A stretch of 22,812 nucleotides of DNA from JBHJHK01 sp050330975 (GTDB lineage: Bacteria > Pseudomonadota > Gammaproteobacteria > Competibacterales > Competibacteraceae), in assembly GCA_050330975.1 (NCBI GenBank), contig JBHJHK010000215.1:1-22812 (forward strand). The letters are read 5' to 3'. The position numbers were made by a program, and so were the translations under genes. The notes under the pieces were generated by a model that did no database searches, was not told where the DNA came from, and saw nothing but the letters and a program-made list of their open reading frames with translations. Positions within the stretch are counted from its first letter, which is position 1, and every line of letters begins with the position of its first letter. Shown here one piece after another: positions 7,624 to 16,075 of this stretch.

Positions 7624-9129
7624 ATGTCCCTGTCGACGCTGGTTGTGATCATCTTGGCGCTGTGCGCCTTCAGCTACTTCCTCGGCCGCCGCCGCTCGCT
7701 GCAAAGCGTCGACGGTAAAGCTCGCCAACTCCACTCCCTGCCGAGCTACTACGGCTTCTACGTCGCCCTATGGTGCGGTATACCCGCCTTGCTGTTAGTC
7801 CTGGTGTGGGTATCATTCCAATCCACGGTGGCCATGGAATTGGTGGTCAACGAGATGACCGAGGAGGAGCGCGCCCTGAGCGAAGGCGAACTGGCGCTGC
7901 GCCTCAACAGCATCCGCAACCTGGCCAGCACGGGTCTCCCCGTGTTCCACGAGCCCTGTTACGACAACACGTCGGCTGCCTACAACACCCAAGCTTGTGG
8001 CCTGGAGCGCAGCTATCTAGACATCAATTGCAACCGATCCGATTCAGAGCGCTACGACCAGCCGGCGTGCCTTGACCAACGGAGCCTGGCGGCGGCGGCG
8101 GAGCGGTTTGTCGGTTACAACGATATCGGCCGCGCCGCCCTGGTGGTCTGCGCCCTGGTCATAGCCATTTTGGGGGCCCTTTACACCCTGCGCAGCATCG
8201 CCCCCAGGCTCAGGGCTCGCAACCGGGTCGAGGGTATCGTCAAGGCTTTTTTGATCATCAGCTCCACCCTGGCGATCTTCACCACCTTGGGGATCGTGCT
8301 GTCGGTGCTCTTCGAGTCCTACCGGTTCTTTCAGTCGGTCAATGCCCTGGAATTTCTCTTCGGCCTCCAATGGAGTCCCCAAATCGCCATCCGCGCCGAC
8401 CAAACCGGTTCCTCGGGGGCCTTTGGCGCCGTGCCACTCTTCGCCGGCACTCTGTTGATTTCCGCCATCGCCATGGCCGTGGCGGTGCCCATCGGGCTCT
8501 TGTCGGCCATCTATCTCTCCGAATACGCCAGCGCCAGGGTGAGGTCAGTGGCCAAACCCATGCTGGAGATCCTGGCCGGTATCCCCACGGTGGTCTACGG
8601 CTTCTTCGCCGCCCTCACCATGGCGCCGTTGATCCGCGATATCGGCGAGAGTATGGGCCTTGATGTGGCCTCGGAGAGCGCCCTAGCGGCGGGCTTGGTC
8701 ATGGGGATCATGATCATTCCCTTCGTGTCTTCCCTGTCCGACGACGTCATCCACGCCGTGCCCAAGGCCATGCGCGACGGCTCCTTCGGCCTGGGGGCCA
8801 CCCACGCCGAGACCATCAAACGGGTGATCCTACCGGCGGCCTTGCCCGGCATCGTCGGCAGCGTGTTGCTGGCCATCTCCCGGGCCGTGGGTGAGACGAT
8901 GATCGTGGTCATGGCTGCGGGCCTCGCCGCCAACCTCACCGGCAACACCTTGGAGGCCGTGACCACGGTTACGGTGCAAATCGTCACCCTCCTCACCGGG
9001 GACCAAGAGTTCGACACCCCCAAGACATTGGCGGCCTTTGCCCTGGGTTTGACACTGTTTGTCGTCACGTTGACGCTGAACGTCATCGCCCTCCAAGTCG
9101 TCAAGAAGTACCGCGAACAATACGAGTGA
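7624..9129 (+). CDS. pstC: Phosphate ABC transporter permease PstC, long form
   Basis: PstC is one of the two membrane subunits of the phosphate importer. At 501 residues it is much longer than E. coli PstC (319). The extra part is an N-terminal segment with helices at about 2-19 and 44-66, then a roughly 100-residue presumed periplasmic domain. Four cysteines lie within about 45 residues there (EPCYDNTS, QACGLERS, DINCNRS, PACLDQ), which could form two disulfides. The conserved permease core follows, with the ATPase-contact loop GATHAETIKRVILPAALPGI and the motif SRAVGETMIVVMAAG. Extended PstC proteins of this type occur in other proteobacteria. It ends in TGA, 10 bases before the pstA start. 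Confidence 0.95.
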   Translation: MSLSTLVVIILALCAFSYFLGRRRSLQSVDGKARQLHSLPSYYGFYVALWCGIPALLLVLVWVSFQSTVAMELVVNEMTEEERALSEGELALRLNSIRNLASTGLPVFHEPCYDNTSAAYNTQACGLERSYLDINCNRSDSERYDQPACLDQRSLAAAAERFVGYNDIGRAALVVCALVIAILGALYTLRSIAPRLRARNRVEGIVKAFLIISSTLAIFTTLGIVLSVLFESYRFFQSVNALEFLFGLQWSPQIAIRADQTGSSGAFGAVPLFAGTLLISAIAMAVAVPIGLLSAIYLSEYASARVRSVAKPMLEILAGIPTVVYGFFAALTMAPLIRDIGESMGLDVASESALAAGLVMGIMIIPFVSSLSDDVIHAVPKAMRDGSFGLGATHAETIKRVILPAALPGIVGSVLLAISRAVGETMIVVMAAGLAANLTGNTLEAVTTVTVQIVTLLTGDQEFDTPKTLAAFALGLTLFVVTLTLNVIALQVVKKYREQYE

Positions 9130-9139
9130 CGGAGTGACC

Positions 9140-10495
9140 ATGAGCAACGCCACCCTACCCGTCGAACCCGTCGTCCGCCCCGCCGAGGGAATGCCCCCCG
9201 AGGTCATGGCCAGCACCGCCAAGGTGCGCTAGGGACTCAAACGCCGCCAGGCCGCCGTAAAGCGCTTCGAGGCCTACGGCATTATCGCCGTGGCCCTGGG
9301 CCTGGGCTTTTTGCTGTTTTTGTTCGGCGACATCATCAGCAAGGGCTACCCGGCCTTTGTGGAAACCGCCATCCAGCTGGAGATCGACTTCGACGCCGAG
9401 GAACTGTTCGGCCGCCCCGTGGACGATCCCTCGACCCTGACCCCCGGGGACTTCGCCAGAGCCAACTACCAGGGGGTGATCCGCAACGCCCTGCGGGACA
9501 AATTCCCCGACGTCGAAGGGCGCCGGGAGCGGCGTCAACTCTACGGTTTGGTGAGTACAGGGTCGAGTTTTAACCTCCAGGACAGGGTGATTGACAACCC
9601 CGAACTCATCAACACCCGCCAGTCCCTGTGGCTGGTGGCCCACAACTCGGTGGATACCTTCTACAAGGGTTTTATCAGTCGGGACACCCCCGAGGATGAC
9701 CGGCCCTTCAAGGACAACCAGATTGCCTGGGTGGACCAACTGGCCGAGGAAGGCGCCATCACCACCCGTTTCAACGCCACCCTGTTCACCAACGGCGATT
9801 CCCGGGATCCAGAACAGGCGGGTATCCGCGGGGCCCTCATGGGGTCGATATTCACCTTGATGATCACCTTGATGCTGTCGTTTCCCATCGGGGTGGCAGC
9901 GGCGGTATATCTAGAAGAGTTCGCCCCCAAGAATCGCCTTACGGACCTCATCGAAGTCAACATCAACAACCTGGCGGCGGTGCCCTCCATCGTCTTCGGT
10001 CTTCTGGGTTTGGCGATGTTTATCAACTTCTTCGGTCTGCCCCGCTCCACGCCCATCGTGGGGGGCTTGGTCCTCACCTTGATGACCCTGCCCACCATCA
10101 TCATCGCCGCCCGGGCCTCTTTGAAGTCGGTTCCCCCCTCCATCCGCCAGGCGGCCTTGGGGATGGGAGCCTCGCGAATGCAGATGATCGGTCACCATGT
10201 ACTGCCCTTGGCCTTGCCCGGCATGCTCACAGGCACCATCATCGGCATGGCCCAGGCGTTGGGGGAGACGGCGCCCCTGCTTATGATCGGCATGATCGCC
10301 TTTATCGTCGACGTACCCGAAGGCCCCTTCAGCGCCGCCACGGTGTTGCCGGTGCAGATTTTCCTCTGGTCGGATCTCCCCGAGCGCGCCTTTGTGGCCC
10401 GGACCTCGGCGGCCATCATGATCTTGCTCGCCTTTCTCATCGCCATGAACGCCCTGGCGGTGTTCTTGCGGAAAAAATTCGAACGGCGCTGGTAA
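9140..10495 (+). CDS. pstA: Phosphate ABC transporter permease PstA, interrupted by an in-frame TAG at codon 31
   Basis: PstA is the second permease subunit. ATG 9140 follows pstC by 10 bases with GGAG just upstream, and the frame runs to TAA at 10493-10495 as 452 codons, but codon 31 (9230-9232) is TAG. After it the same frame reads GLKRRQAAVKRFEAYG, a basic pre-membrane segment, then helix 1 (codons about 47-67), an enlarged periplasmic domain (about 70-225), and the conserved core with GASRMQMIGHHVLPLALPGM and MAQALGETAPLL. The next usable start after the TAG is GTG 9290, inside helix 1 and with no ribosome site, so a functional restart is unlikely. Alternatives are readthrough, a base error, or a true nonsense mutation. 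The transporter needs PstA, and the rest of the gene shows no decay. Confidence 0.9.
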
Positions 10496-10523
10496 AGGCG
10501 CGCGGTCTCTGAGGAATCCTGTG

Positions 10524-11426
10524 ATGAACGAACAAGCCCAAGCACCCGTAGAACAGGCCCCCAACCCCGGCCTTGCCGCCGAGGCCACCGGTGACAACGC
10601 AGCCAAGGGGTCTTCCACCGCAACGGTAAACCGGGAAGATCGCCGCACCGTCGGCCGCATCGAGGTGGACAATCCCAAGATGGTGTGTCGCAACGTCGAC
10701 GTGCACTACGGCCCCAAACAGGCCATTATCGATGTGTCGCTGGACATTGGCGCCAACCAGGTCATCTCTTTCATCGGCCCCTCGGGCTGCGGTAAGTCGA
10801 CCTTTCTGCGCTGCTTAAATCGCATGAACGACACCATCGATATCTGCCGGGTGACGGGGGATATCACCATCGACGGTACCAACATCTACGACCGGGATCT
10901 CGACGTCGTCGAGCTGCGGGCGCGGGTGGGGATGGTGTTCCAAAAGCCCAACCCCTTCCCCAAGTCCATCTACGAGAACGTCGCCTACGGCCCCAGAATC
11001 CACGGCCTTTGCTCCAACAAGGCCGAGCTGGATGAGCTGGTGCACCAGAGCCTAGAGCGGGCGGGCCTCTTCAAGGAAGTTCAAGACCGCCTCGACCAGC
11101 CGGGGACGGGATTGTCCGGCGGGCAGCAGCAGCGCCTTTGCATCGCCCGGGCCATCGCCGTGCAGCCCGAGGTGATCTTGATGGACGAGCCCTGCTCGGC
11201 GTTGGATCCCATCGCCACCGCCAAGATCGAAGAGCTGATCGACGAGTTGCGGGAGAACTACACCATCGTCATCGTCACCCACTCCATGCAACAAGCGGCG
11301 CGGGTCTCCCAGCGCACGGCCTATTTCCACTTGGGCTACCTCATCGAGGTGGGAGAGACCGAGCAGATCTTTACCAAACCCCAGCACCAACTCACGGAAG
11401 ACTACATCACCGGCCGCTTTGGCTGA
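10524..11426 (+). CDS. pstB: Phosphate ABC transporter ATP-binding protein
   Basis: PstB hydrolyses ATP to drive phosphate import and takes part in PhoR/PhoU signalling. The 300-residue protein has Walker A GPSGCGKST (85-93), Q-loop VFQKPNPFP (138-146), signature LSGGQQQ (197-203), Walker B ILMDEP (218-223) and the switch His in VTHSMQQA. ATG 10524 is preferred over GTG 10521 because GAGGA sits eight bases before it. About 45 N-terminal residues, polar and alanine/proline-rich, are extra compared with E. coli PstB (257 residues). It ends in TGA. Confidence 0.97.
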   Translation: MNEQAQAPVEQAPNPGLAAEATGDNAAKGSSTATVNREDRRTVGRIEVDNPKMVCRNVDVHYGPKQAIIDVSLDIGANQVISFIGPSGCGKSTFLRCLNRMNDTIDICRVTGDITIDGTNIYDRDLDVVELRARVGMVFQKPNPFPKSIYENVAYGPRIHGLCSNKAELDELVHQSLERAGLFKEVQDRLDQPGTGLSGGQQQRLCIARAIAVQPEVILMDEPCSALDPIATAKIEELIDELRENYTIVIVTHSMQQAARVSQRTAYFHLGYLIEVGETEQIFTKPQHQLTEDYITGRFG

Positions 11427-11427
11427 T

Positions 11428-11445
11428 GAGCTAGGGCAATAGCTC
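11428..11445 (+). other. Small hairpin between pstB and phoU
   Basis: GAGCTA (11428-11433) and TAGCTC (11440-11445) form a perfect 6-bp inverted repeat with a GGGCAA loop, two bases after the pstB stop. A second GC-rich imperfect stem and TTTT (11473-11476) follow before the phoU ribosome site. It may trim or attenuate the transcript, but the evidence is structural only. Confidence 0.35.
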
Positions 11446-11498
11446 GGGCGTCTCGCGGGAGCGCGGGGCGCCTTTTGGGAGGAGAGGAGACATTGACC

Positions 11499-12353
11499 AT
11501 GGCCCAACATCCCGTCGATGTATCGGGGCACACCGTCAAGAGCTACGATCAAGAGCTCGCCCGGGTGCGCGGCCAACTATTGGAGATGGGGGGCCTGGTC
11601 GAAGATCAAATCGGCTGGGCCGTCAAGGCCCTCGTGGCACCGGATTTGGCGGTAGTGGACCAGGTCTTCGCCCGCCATCCCCGGATCCGGGACACAGCCA
11701 CGGGCATAGACCGGGCCTGCACCCACATCATCGCCCGCCGCCAACCCATGGGTCGCGATCTGCGGATGCTCCTCGCCTCCATCAAAACCGCCGGCGAACT
11801 GTCCAACATTGCCGAAGAGGCCCACAAGATCGCCCGCATGGTCCACCGCCTCTACCACAGCAGTCCCTCTAGCCCGGCTTTGGGGTTGTTTCGCGGCGTC
11901 GCCGACAGCGCCCGCCAGGCCACCGTCATGGTGCGGGGCTGTTTGGATGCCTTCGCCCGAGGCGACCCGGAGCACGCCCAGTGGGTCATCGACCAAGACG
12001 ATGAGCTAGACGACCTCTACCACGCCGCCATGGCCCACCTCACCGCCTTGATGACCGAGGACCGCAGCGTGGTCCACCACGCCGTCGATGTGGTGTTTAT
12101 CCACAAATCCCTGGAGCACATCGGCGACCACGCCAAGACCATCGCCGAGCACGTGGTGGGACTCCTCCAGGGTCCCAACCCCAATGCCCAAGATCCCTCC
12201 CCCGCGTCAAACCTTCCCTCCAAACCCTGGCCCTTGCCCATCTCCGAGGGTGCAGCCACCGGCGGCGACACCCCTCAGCGAAAGCGCAACTCCAAACCCG
12301 CCGCTTCCAAGTACGCCGTTTCAGTCTCCAGGTCCGCCCGGGTCAGCGGGTGA
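11499..12353 (+). CDS. phoU: Phosphate signalling protein PhoU with an unusual C-terminal tail
   Basis: PhoU links PstSCAB to PhoR and keeps the Pho regulon off when phosphate is plentiful. The start ATG 11499 lies behind GGAGAGGAGA. The two PhoU helical repeats are visible, with the characteristic segments AVKALVAPDLAVVDQVF, MLLASIKTAGELSNIAEEAHKIA, ALMTEDRSVVHHAVDVVFIHKSLEHIGDHAKTIAEHV. The protein has 284 residues against 241 in E. coli. From about residue 230 the tail is rich in Pro, Ser, Lys and Arg and looks disordered. Its last 26 codons (12275-12353) are the antisense of the 3' end of ppx. The tail may be a stop-codon loss rather than a functional extension. Confidence 0.93.
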   Translation: MAQHPVDVSGHTVKSYDQELARVRGQLLEMGGLVEDQIGWAVKALVAPDLAVVDQVFARHPRIRDTATGIDRACTHIIARRQPMGRDLRMLLASIKTAGELSNIAEEAHKIARMVHRLYHSSPSSPALGLFRGVADSARQATVMVRGCLDAFARGDPEHAQWVIDQDDELDDLYHAAMAHLTALMTEDRSVVHHAVDVVFIHKSLEHIGDHAKTIAEHVVGLLQGPNPNAQDPSPASNLPSKPWPLPISEGAATGGDTPQRKRNSKPAASKYAVSVSRSARVSG

Positions 12354-13771
12354 TCCGCCAGCCAGCCGTCGGGGAATGTCAGTTCTAGGCGCTGGCGACG
12401 CACCCGGAGGTTCAAGGGTGGTAGAGGGTCGTGGCTGCGGCTGCGGTGGAGCAACACCGAAAGCCGCAACAACACCCCCAAGCGCTGGGTTGACTCTACG
12501 CTGTCGGCCGGCAAGGCGCGGAACTCCTTGACGGCGAACTTGCGGCGGTGACAGCGCACCAACACCGCAATGAGGGCTTGCTCCTGGCGTGAAAAGCCCA
12601 ACAGATCGGCGTGGCGCAAGATGTAGTCGCCGTGTTTGTGGTATTGGCTGTGGGCGATGGCAAAGCCAATCTCGTGGAGCCGCGCCGCCCACTCCAGCGC
12701 CTGGCCCAAGGCGGGGTTGGCCAAGCCCCAGGCCTGGGCCACCGACTGCCAGAGTTCCCGGGCAGTATCGGCCACCCGTTGGCCGTGGACGATGTCGAGG
12801 CCAAAGCGCTGAATCAGCGCCTCGACGGTGCGGCGGCGGACGTCGTCGTCTTGGCGGCGGCCGGCCAAATCCCACAATAATCCCTCCCGCAACGCCCCCG
12901 TGGCCACCTCCATGGCCTCCAGGTCCAAGGCCCGAAACAACCCCAGGAGCACGACAAAGCCACCGACAAACACCCGGGCGCGGTCTTCTTCAAGGGTGAA
13001 GGCGGCGGCCAAGGTACCACAGCGGCCCAGATTCACCAGGGTGCGGCTCAGCCCTTCGAGGTGGCCCCGGGCGATGGTGGCTTGGGGGGGATGGCCTCGG
13101 GTCTCCAGGGCCTGGAGGACGGCCTTGATGCTTCCCGAGGCCCCCAGGGCCTGGCGCCAACCCGTCTGGCGAAACCCCAGGATCACCGGCTCCAGTTCCT
13201 GTTGGACGAATAAATCGCCCCGCTCCAGGCGCGGGAGGTTAATTTTGCCATCGGCGAAGAAGCGCTGGGTGACGTTGATGCAGCCCATGTGGAGGCTTTC
13301 GAGCAGCTGGGGCTCTAACCCCTCACCTATGATCATCTCGGTACTGCCCCCGCCGATATCCAACACCAAGCGTTTGCCTTGACTTGGGGGAGCCGTGTGG
13401 ATGACACCTTGGTAGATCAATCGGGCCTCTTCAATGCCGCTCACTACCTCCAGGGGATGCCCCAAGGCCGCCGCTGCGGCGTCGATAAAGGCCTCGCGAT
13501 TTTTCATCGCCCGCAGGGTATTGGTGCCCACGGCCCGCACGCGATGGGGGGGAAGCCCCTTGAGGCGCTGGCCAAAACGCGCCAGACAGGCCAGGGCTCG
13601 GTCTTGGGCAGCCCGGGACAGGCGATGTTCGCCGTCCAAGCCGTCGGCGAGCTGGACCCGCTCTCGGAGGCGATCGATCACGGTGAGGTGGCCGTCTTGG
13701 ACCCGGGCAATCATCAAGTGAAAGCTGTTGGAGCCCAGGTCGACGGCGGCTAGGACGTCGCGGTGGGGCAT
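12275..13771 (-). CDS. ppx: Exopolyphosphatase / guanosine pentaphosphate phosphatase
   Basis: Ppx/GppA enzymes release phosphate from polyphosphate ends or convert pppGpp to ppGpp. This 498-residue protein has the actin-fold N terminus AAVDLGSNSFHLMIA, then AVGTNTLRAMKN, SGIEEARLIYQGV with catalytic Glu, and DIGGGSTEMII. The C-terminal HD-like domain follows, with ARLHEIGFAIAHSQYHKHGDYIL and VRCHRRKF. Length matches E. coli Ppx (513) and GppA (494); I cannot separate the two activities with certainty. It lies 58 bases downstream of phoR on the same strand, so phoB-phoR-ppx is probably one operon. Its final 79 bases overlap phoU convergently. Confidence 0.94.
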   Translation of the reverse strand: MPHRDVLAAVDLGSNSFHLMIARVQDGHLTVIDRLRERVQLADGLDGEHRLSRAAQDRALACLARFGQRLKGLPPHRVRAVGTNTLRAMKNREAFIDAAAAALGHPLEVVSGIEEARLIYQGVIHTAPPSQGKRLVLDIGGGSTEMIIGEGLEPQLLESLHMGCINVTQRFFADGKINLPRLERGDLFVQQELEPVILGFRQTGWRQALGASGSIKAVLQALETRGHPPQATIARGHLEGLSRTLVNLGRCGTLAAAFTLEEDRARVFVGGFVVLLGLFRALDLEAMEVATGALREGLLWDLAGRRQDDDVRRRTVEALIQRFGLDIVHGQRVADTARELWQSVAQAWGLANPALGQALEWAARLHEIGFAIAHSQYHKHGDYILRHADLLGFSRQEQALIAVLVRCHRRKFAVKEFRALPADSVESTQRLGVLLRLSVLLHRSRSHDPLPPLNLRVRRQRLELTFPDGWLADHPLTRADLETETAYLEAAGLELRFR

Positions 13772-13829
13772 GGAAATCCAGCGAGCAGTGGGACCTTGCC
13801 AGGCCCTGTGGGGGATGGGAAAACCGCCG

Positions 13830-15176
13830 TCACGGGGGCGTGACCCCAGCGGGGGACGCCCCTGGGGCAGCGGCGGCCAAGGACACCTGGCGCTTGGCGG
13901 GGAAGGTACAGGTGAATGTGCTCCCCACCCCTACGGCGCTCTCCACCCGCAACCGCCCCTCGTGGCGGGCTACGACGTGTTTGACGATGGCCAGACCCAA
14001 ACCCGTACCGCCCCGTTGCCGATGGCGGCTGCGGTCCACCCGGTAGAAGCGTTCGGTGATGCGGGGCAAGTGTTCCGGGGGGATGCCCTCGCCGTTGTCC
14101 TCCACCTGGAAGTGAGCCCCGGCGGCGTCGCGCCACCAGTGCACGGTGATATGCCGGCGAGCCGGGGTGTGGCGCACGGCGTTGTAAATCAAATTGGAAA
14201 ACGCGCTGCGCAATTCCCCCTCGTGGCCCATGAGGCCCAGTGGGGCTTCGACCTCGGCGCTGATGACATGATCTTGGTCGCCGCTCAATACCTTGGCATC
14301 GTCGATGATCTCGTCGATGAGGTTTGGCACCGCCACGGGCTGGGGGACGGGCCGCTCTCCCTCGGTCTCCAAGCGAGACAACAACAACAGCTCTTCGATG
14401 ATGTTGAGCATCCGCTGGGACTGCTGGCGCATCTGGCTCAAAGGGGGCTGCCAGGGCTCCAGGGCCGGGTCGTCGTCGTCCAGCATCATGGCCAAATAGC
14501 CGTCGACCACCGTCAAGGGGGTGCGCAGTTCGTGGGAGACATTGGCGACGAAGTCCTGGCGGGTGCGCTCCAGGCGCCGCAGACGAGAGACGTCGGTGGC
14601 CAACAACAGGTGCTGGTGCTTGCCGTAGGGGGTCATGCGCAAATTTAACACCAGCCCCGGGTCCACTGGGGAGGGGAATTCCACTGAGCCCGTGTAGTTT
14701 TTGCGGTTGAGAAAGGCGATGAAGTCGGGGTGACGCACAAGACCTGCGATGGGCTGGCCCATATCCCGGTCTCCCAAGCCCAAGCGCTCCCGGGCGCCGG
14801 GGTTGAGCCAGCGCACTTCGTCATGGGCTCCGAGGACCACCACGGCGTCGGGCAACGCCGCCGCAGCCTCGCGAAACTGCCGCAGCAACCGGGTGCGCTT
14901 GCGCTTGTGCTTGCGGTTGCGGCGCTTGAGGCGGGCGTAGTTCCAGTAGAGGCCGCTCCACACCGACGACATGGGCACCGACGACGGCAAAGATCCCTCT
15001 TGGCCGTGGCGTAGGTAGCTCTCGAGGCGGTGGAGGTGGTAGAGGTGCCAAACGAGACACCCCAAGGCACCTAGGGCCAACCCCAAGCTCGGGACGTGCC
15101 ACAGGGCGCCCAAGGCCAGGGCGCCCAACAGTAGGCCTGTCGTACGCCACAACGTTTTGGGCCAGGGATTGGCCAC
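13830..15176 (-). CDS. phoR: Phosphate regulon sensor histidine kinase PhoR
   Basis: PhoR phosphorylates PhoB when phosphate is scarce and dephosphorylates it otherwise. The 448-residue protein has two N-terminal membrane helices (about 11-27 and 31-47), a basic linker (RLKRRNRKHKRKR), a PAS domain (about 97-200), and a HisKA domain with His215 in FVANVSHELRTPLT. The ATPase domain contains NLIYNAVRHTP, DNGEGIP and GTGLGLAIVKH. As in other PhoR proteins there is no large periplasmic sensor domain, consistent with sensing through PstSCAB and PhoU. The start is GTG at 15174-15176 with GAGGTGG about six bases upstream; 37 bases separate it from phoB. A tail of about 20 residues, rich in Ala, Pro and Gly, follows the kinase domain. 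Confidence 0.96.
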   Translation of the reverse strand: MANPWPKTLWRTTGLLLGALALGALWHVPSLGLALGALGCLVWHLYHLHRLESYLRHGQEGSLPSSVPMSSVWSGLYWNYARLKRRNRKHKRKRTRLLRQFREAAAALPDAVVVLGAHDEVRWLNPGARERLGLGDRDMGQPIAGLVRHPDFIAFLNRKNYTGSVEFPSPVDPGLVLNLRMTPYGKHQHLLLATDVSRLRRLERTRQDFVANVSHELRTPLTVVDGYLAMMLDDDDPALEPWQPPLSQMRQQSQRMLNIIEELLLLSRLETEGERPVPQPVAVPNLIDEIIDDAKVLSGDQDHVISAEVEAPLGLMGHEGELRSAFSNLIYNAVRHTPARRHITVHWWRDAAGAHFQVEDNGEGIPPEHLPRITERFYRVDRSRHRQRGGTGLGLAIVKHVVARHEGRLRVESAVGVGSTFTCTFPAKRQVSLAAAAPGASPAGVTPP

Positions 15177-15213
15177 GGCGTGCCACCTCGAAGGGCTCGG
15201 GGATCGTCAAGGA

Positions 15214-15915
15214 TCAGGAGGTGCGGGTGGAAAAGCGATAACCGGCGCCCCGCACGGTTTGAATCATGGCGTCGTGGCCGTAGGGCTCCAGGGTCTTGCG
15301 CAACCGGCGGATATGGACGTCGACGGTGCGCTCTTCCACGTAGACATTGCTGCCCCACACCCGGTCGAGGAGTTGGCTACGGCTGTAAACCCGCTCGGGG
15401 TGGGACATGAAAAACTCCAGCAGTCGATACTCCGTGGGGCCGATGTCCACGGTGACGTCGGCGGCGGTGACCCGGTGGCTCGCAGTGTCCAACCTGAGTC
15501 CGTTGGCCTCCAGGGTCTCGCTGTCCTGGACCCCGGTGCGGCGCAGGGCCAGCTTGATGCGCGCCATGAGTTCCCGGGGCAAAAACGGCTTGGTGATGTA
15601 GTCGTCGATGCCGCTCTCCAAGCCCCGCACTTTGTCTTCCTCTTCGGCCCGGGCGGTGAGCATGATAATGGGGATATCCCGGGTCAATTCCTCGCGTTTG
15701 AGGCGGATGGCAAAATCGATACCGCTGATGTCGGGGAGCATCCAGTCGAGCAAAATGAGATCCGGTGGCCGGTCGGCGATGGCCGCCTGGGCCTCGCGGA
15801 CATCGGCGGCTTCCACCAGACGATAGCTGGCGTCTTTGGCGCTCTTTAGGACGAAACTCACCATATCGCGGATGGGTTGCTCGTCTTCGACGATCAAGAC
15901 GGTCTTCACTTTCAT
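15214..15915 (-). CDS. phoB: Phosphate regulon response regulator PhoB
   Basis: PhoB is the OmpR-type activator of phosphate-starvation genes. The 233-residue protein begins at ATG 15915 (KVKTVLIVEDEQ); the open frame extends further upstream but without homology. The receiver domain has the acidic pair Glu10/Asp11, phospho-acceptor Asp57 in LILLDWMLPD, Thr in MLTARA, and Lys109 in YITKPF. The winged-helix domain includes GPTEYRLLEFFMSHPERVYSR, the recognition helix region VWGSNVYVEERTVDVHIRRLRK, and the ending GAGYRF. It matches E. coli PhoB (229 residues) throughout. It heads phoB-phoR-ppx and is divergent from transaldolase. Confidence 0.97.
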   Translation of the reverse strand: MKVKTVLIVEDEQPIRDMVSFVLKSAKDASYRLVEAADVREAQAAIADRPPDLILLDWMLPDISGIDFAIRLKREELTRDIPIIMLTARAEEEDKVRGLESGIDDYITKPFLPRELMARIKLALRRTGVQDSETLEANGLRLDTASHRVTAADVTVDIGPTEYRLLEFFMSHPERVYSRSQLLDRVWGSNVYVEERTVDVHIRRLRKTLEPYGHDAMIQTVRGAGYRFSTRTS

Positions 15916-15942
15916 GCAATCTCGGTTCCCGCGCAGGCCCCC

Positions 15943-15976
15943 ATTAAAGGGCAGCAATGTTACATGACGATGAAGT
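15943..15976 (-). promoter_or_regulatory. Candidate Pho box and -10 for phoB
   Basis: On the minus strand ACTTCAT-CGTC-ATGTAAC (15976 down to 15959) gives two PhoB-like half-sites 11 bp apart, 8 of 14 bases matching consensus. Ten bases further lies TTTAAT (15948-15943), a good -10, and phoB starts about 28 bases after that. The half-sites are weak, but spacing and place fit autoregulation, which is standard for phoB. Confidence 0.4.
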
Positions 15977-16075
15977 TGAGCTTGCCAGCTCGGCATCGGG
16001 GTCGGGGGTAAACATGTGTTAACTTAGCGCCTCAACAGTCATCTCTGCCCGCTTCCAACCGGTTGTCACCTCGCC

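Noticed and set aside
5269..7652. Large minus-strand open frames antisense to the phosphatase and pstS (5269-6327 and 6363-7652)
   Set aside because: Both lie opposite clear genes and have low-complexity Gly/Val-rich translations typical of codon-bias shadows.
9290..10495. pstA as a shorter intact gene starting at GTG 9290
   Set aside because: The start would sit inside membrane helix 1 and has no ribosome site, while 9140 has one and sits 10 bases after pstC. The conserved basic pre-helix segment would be lost.
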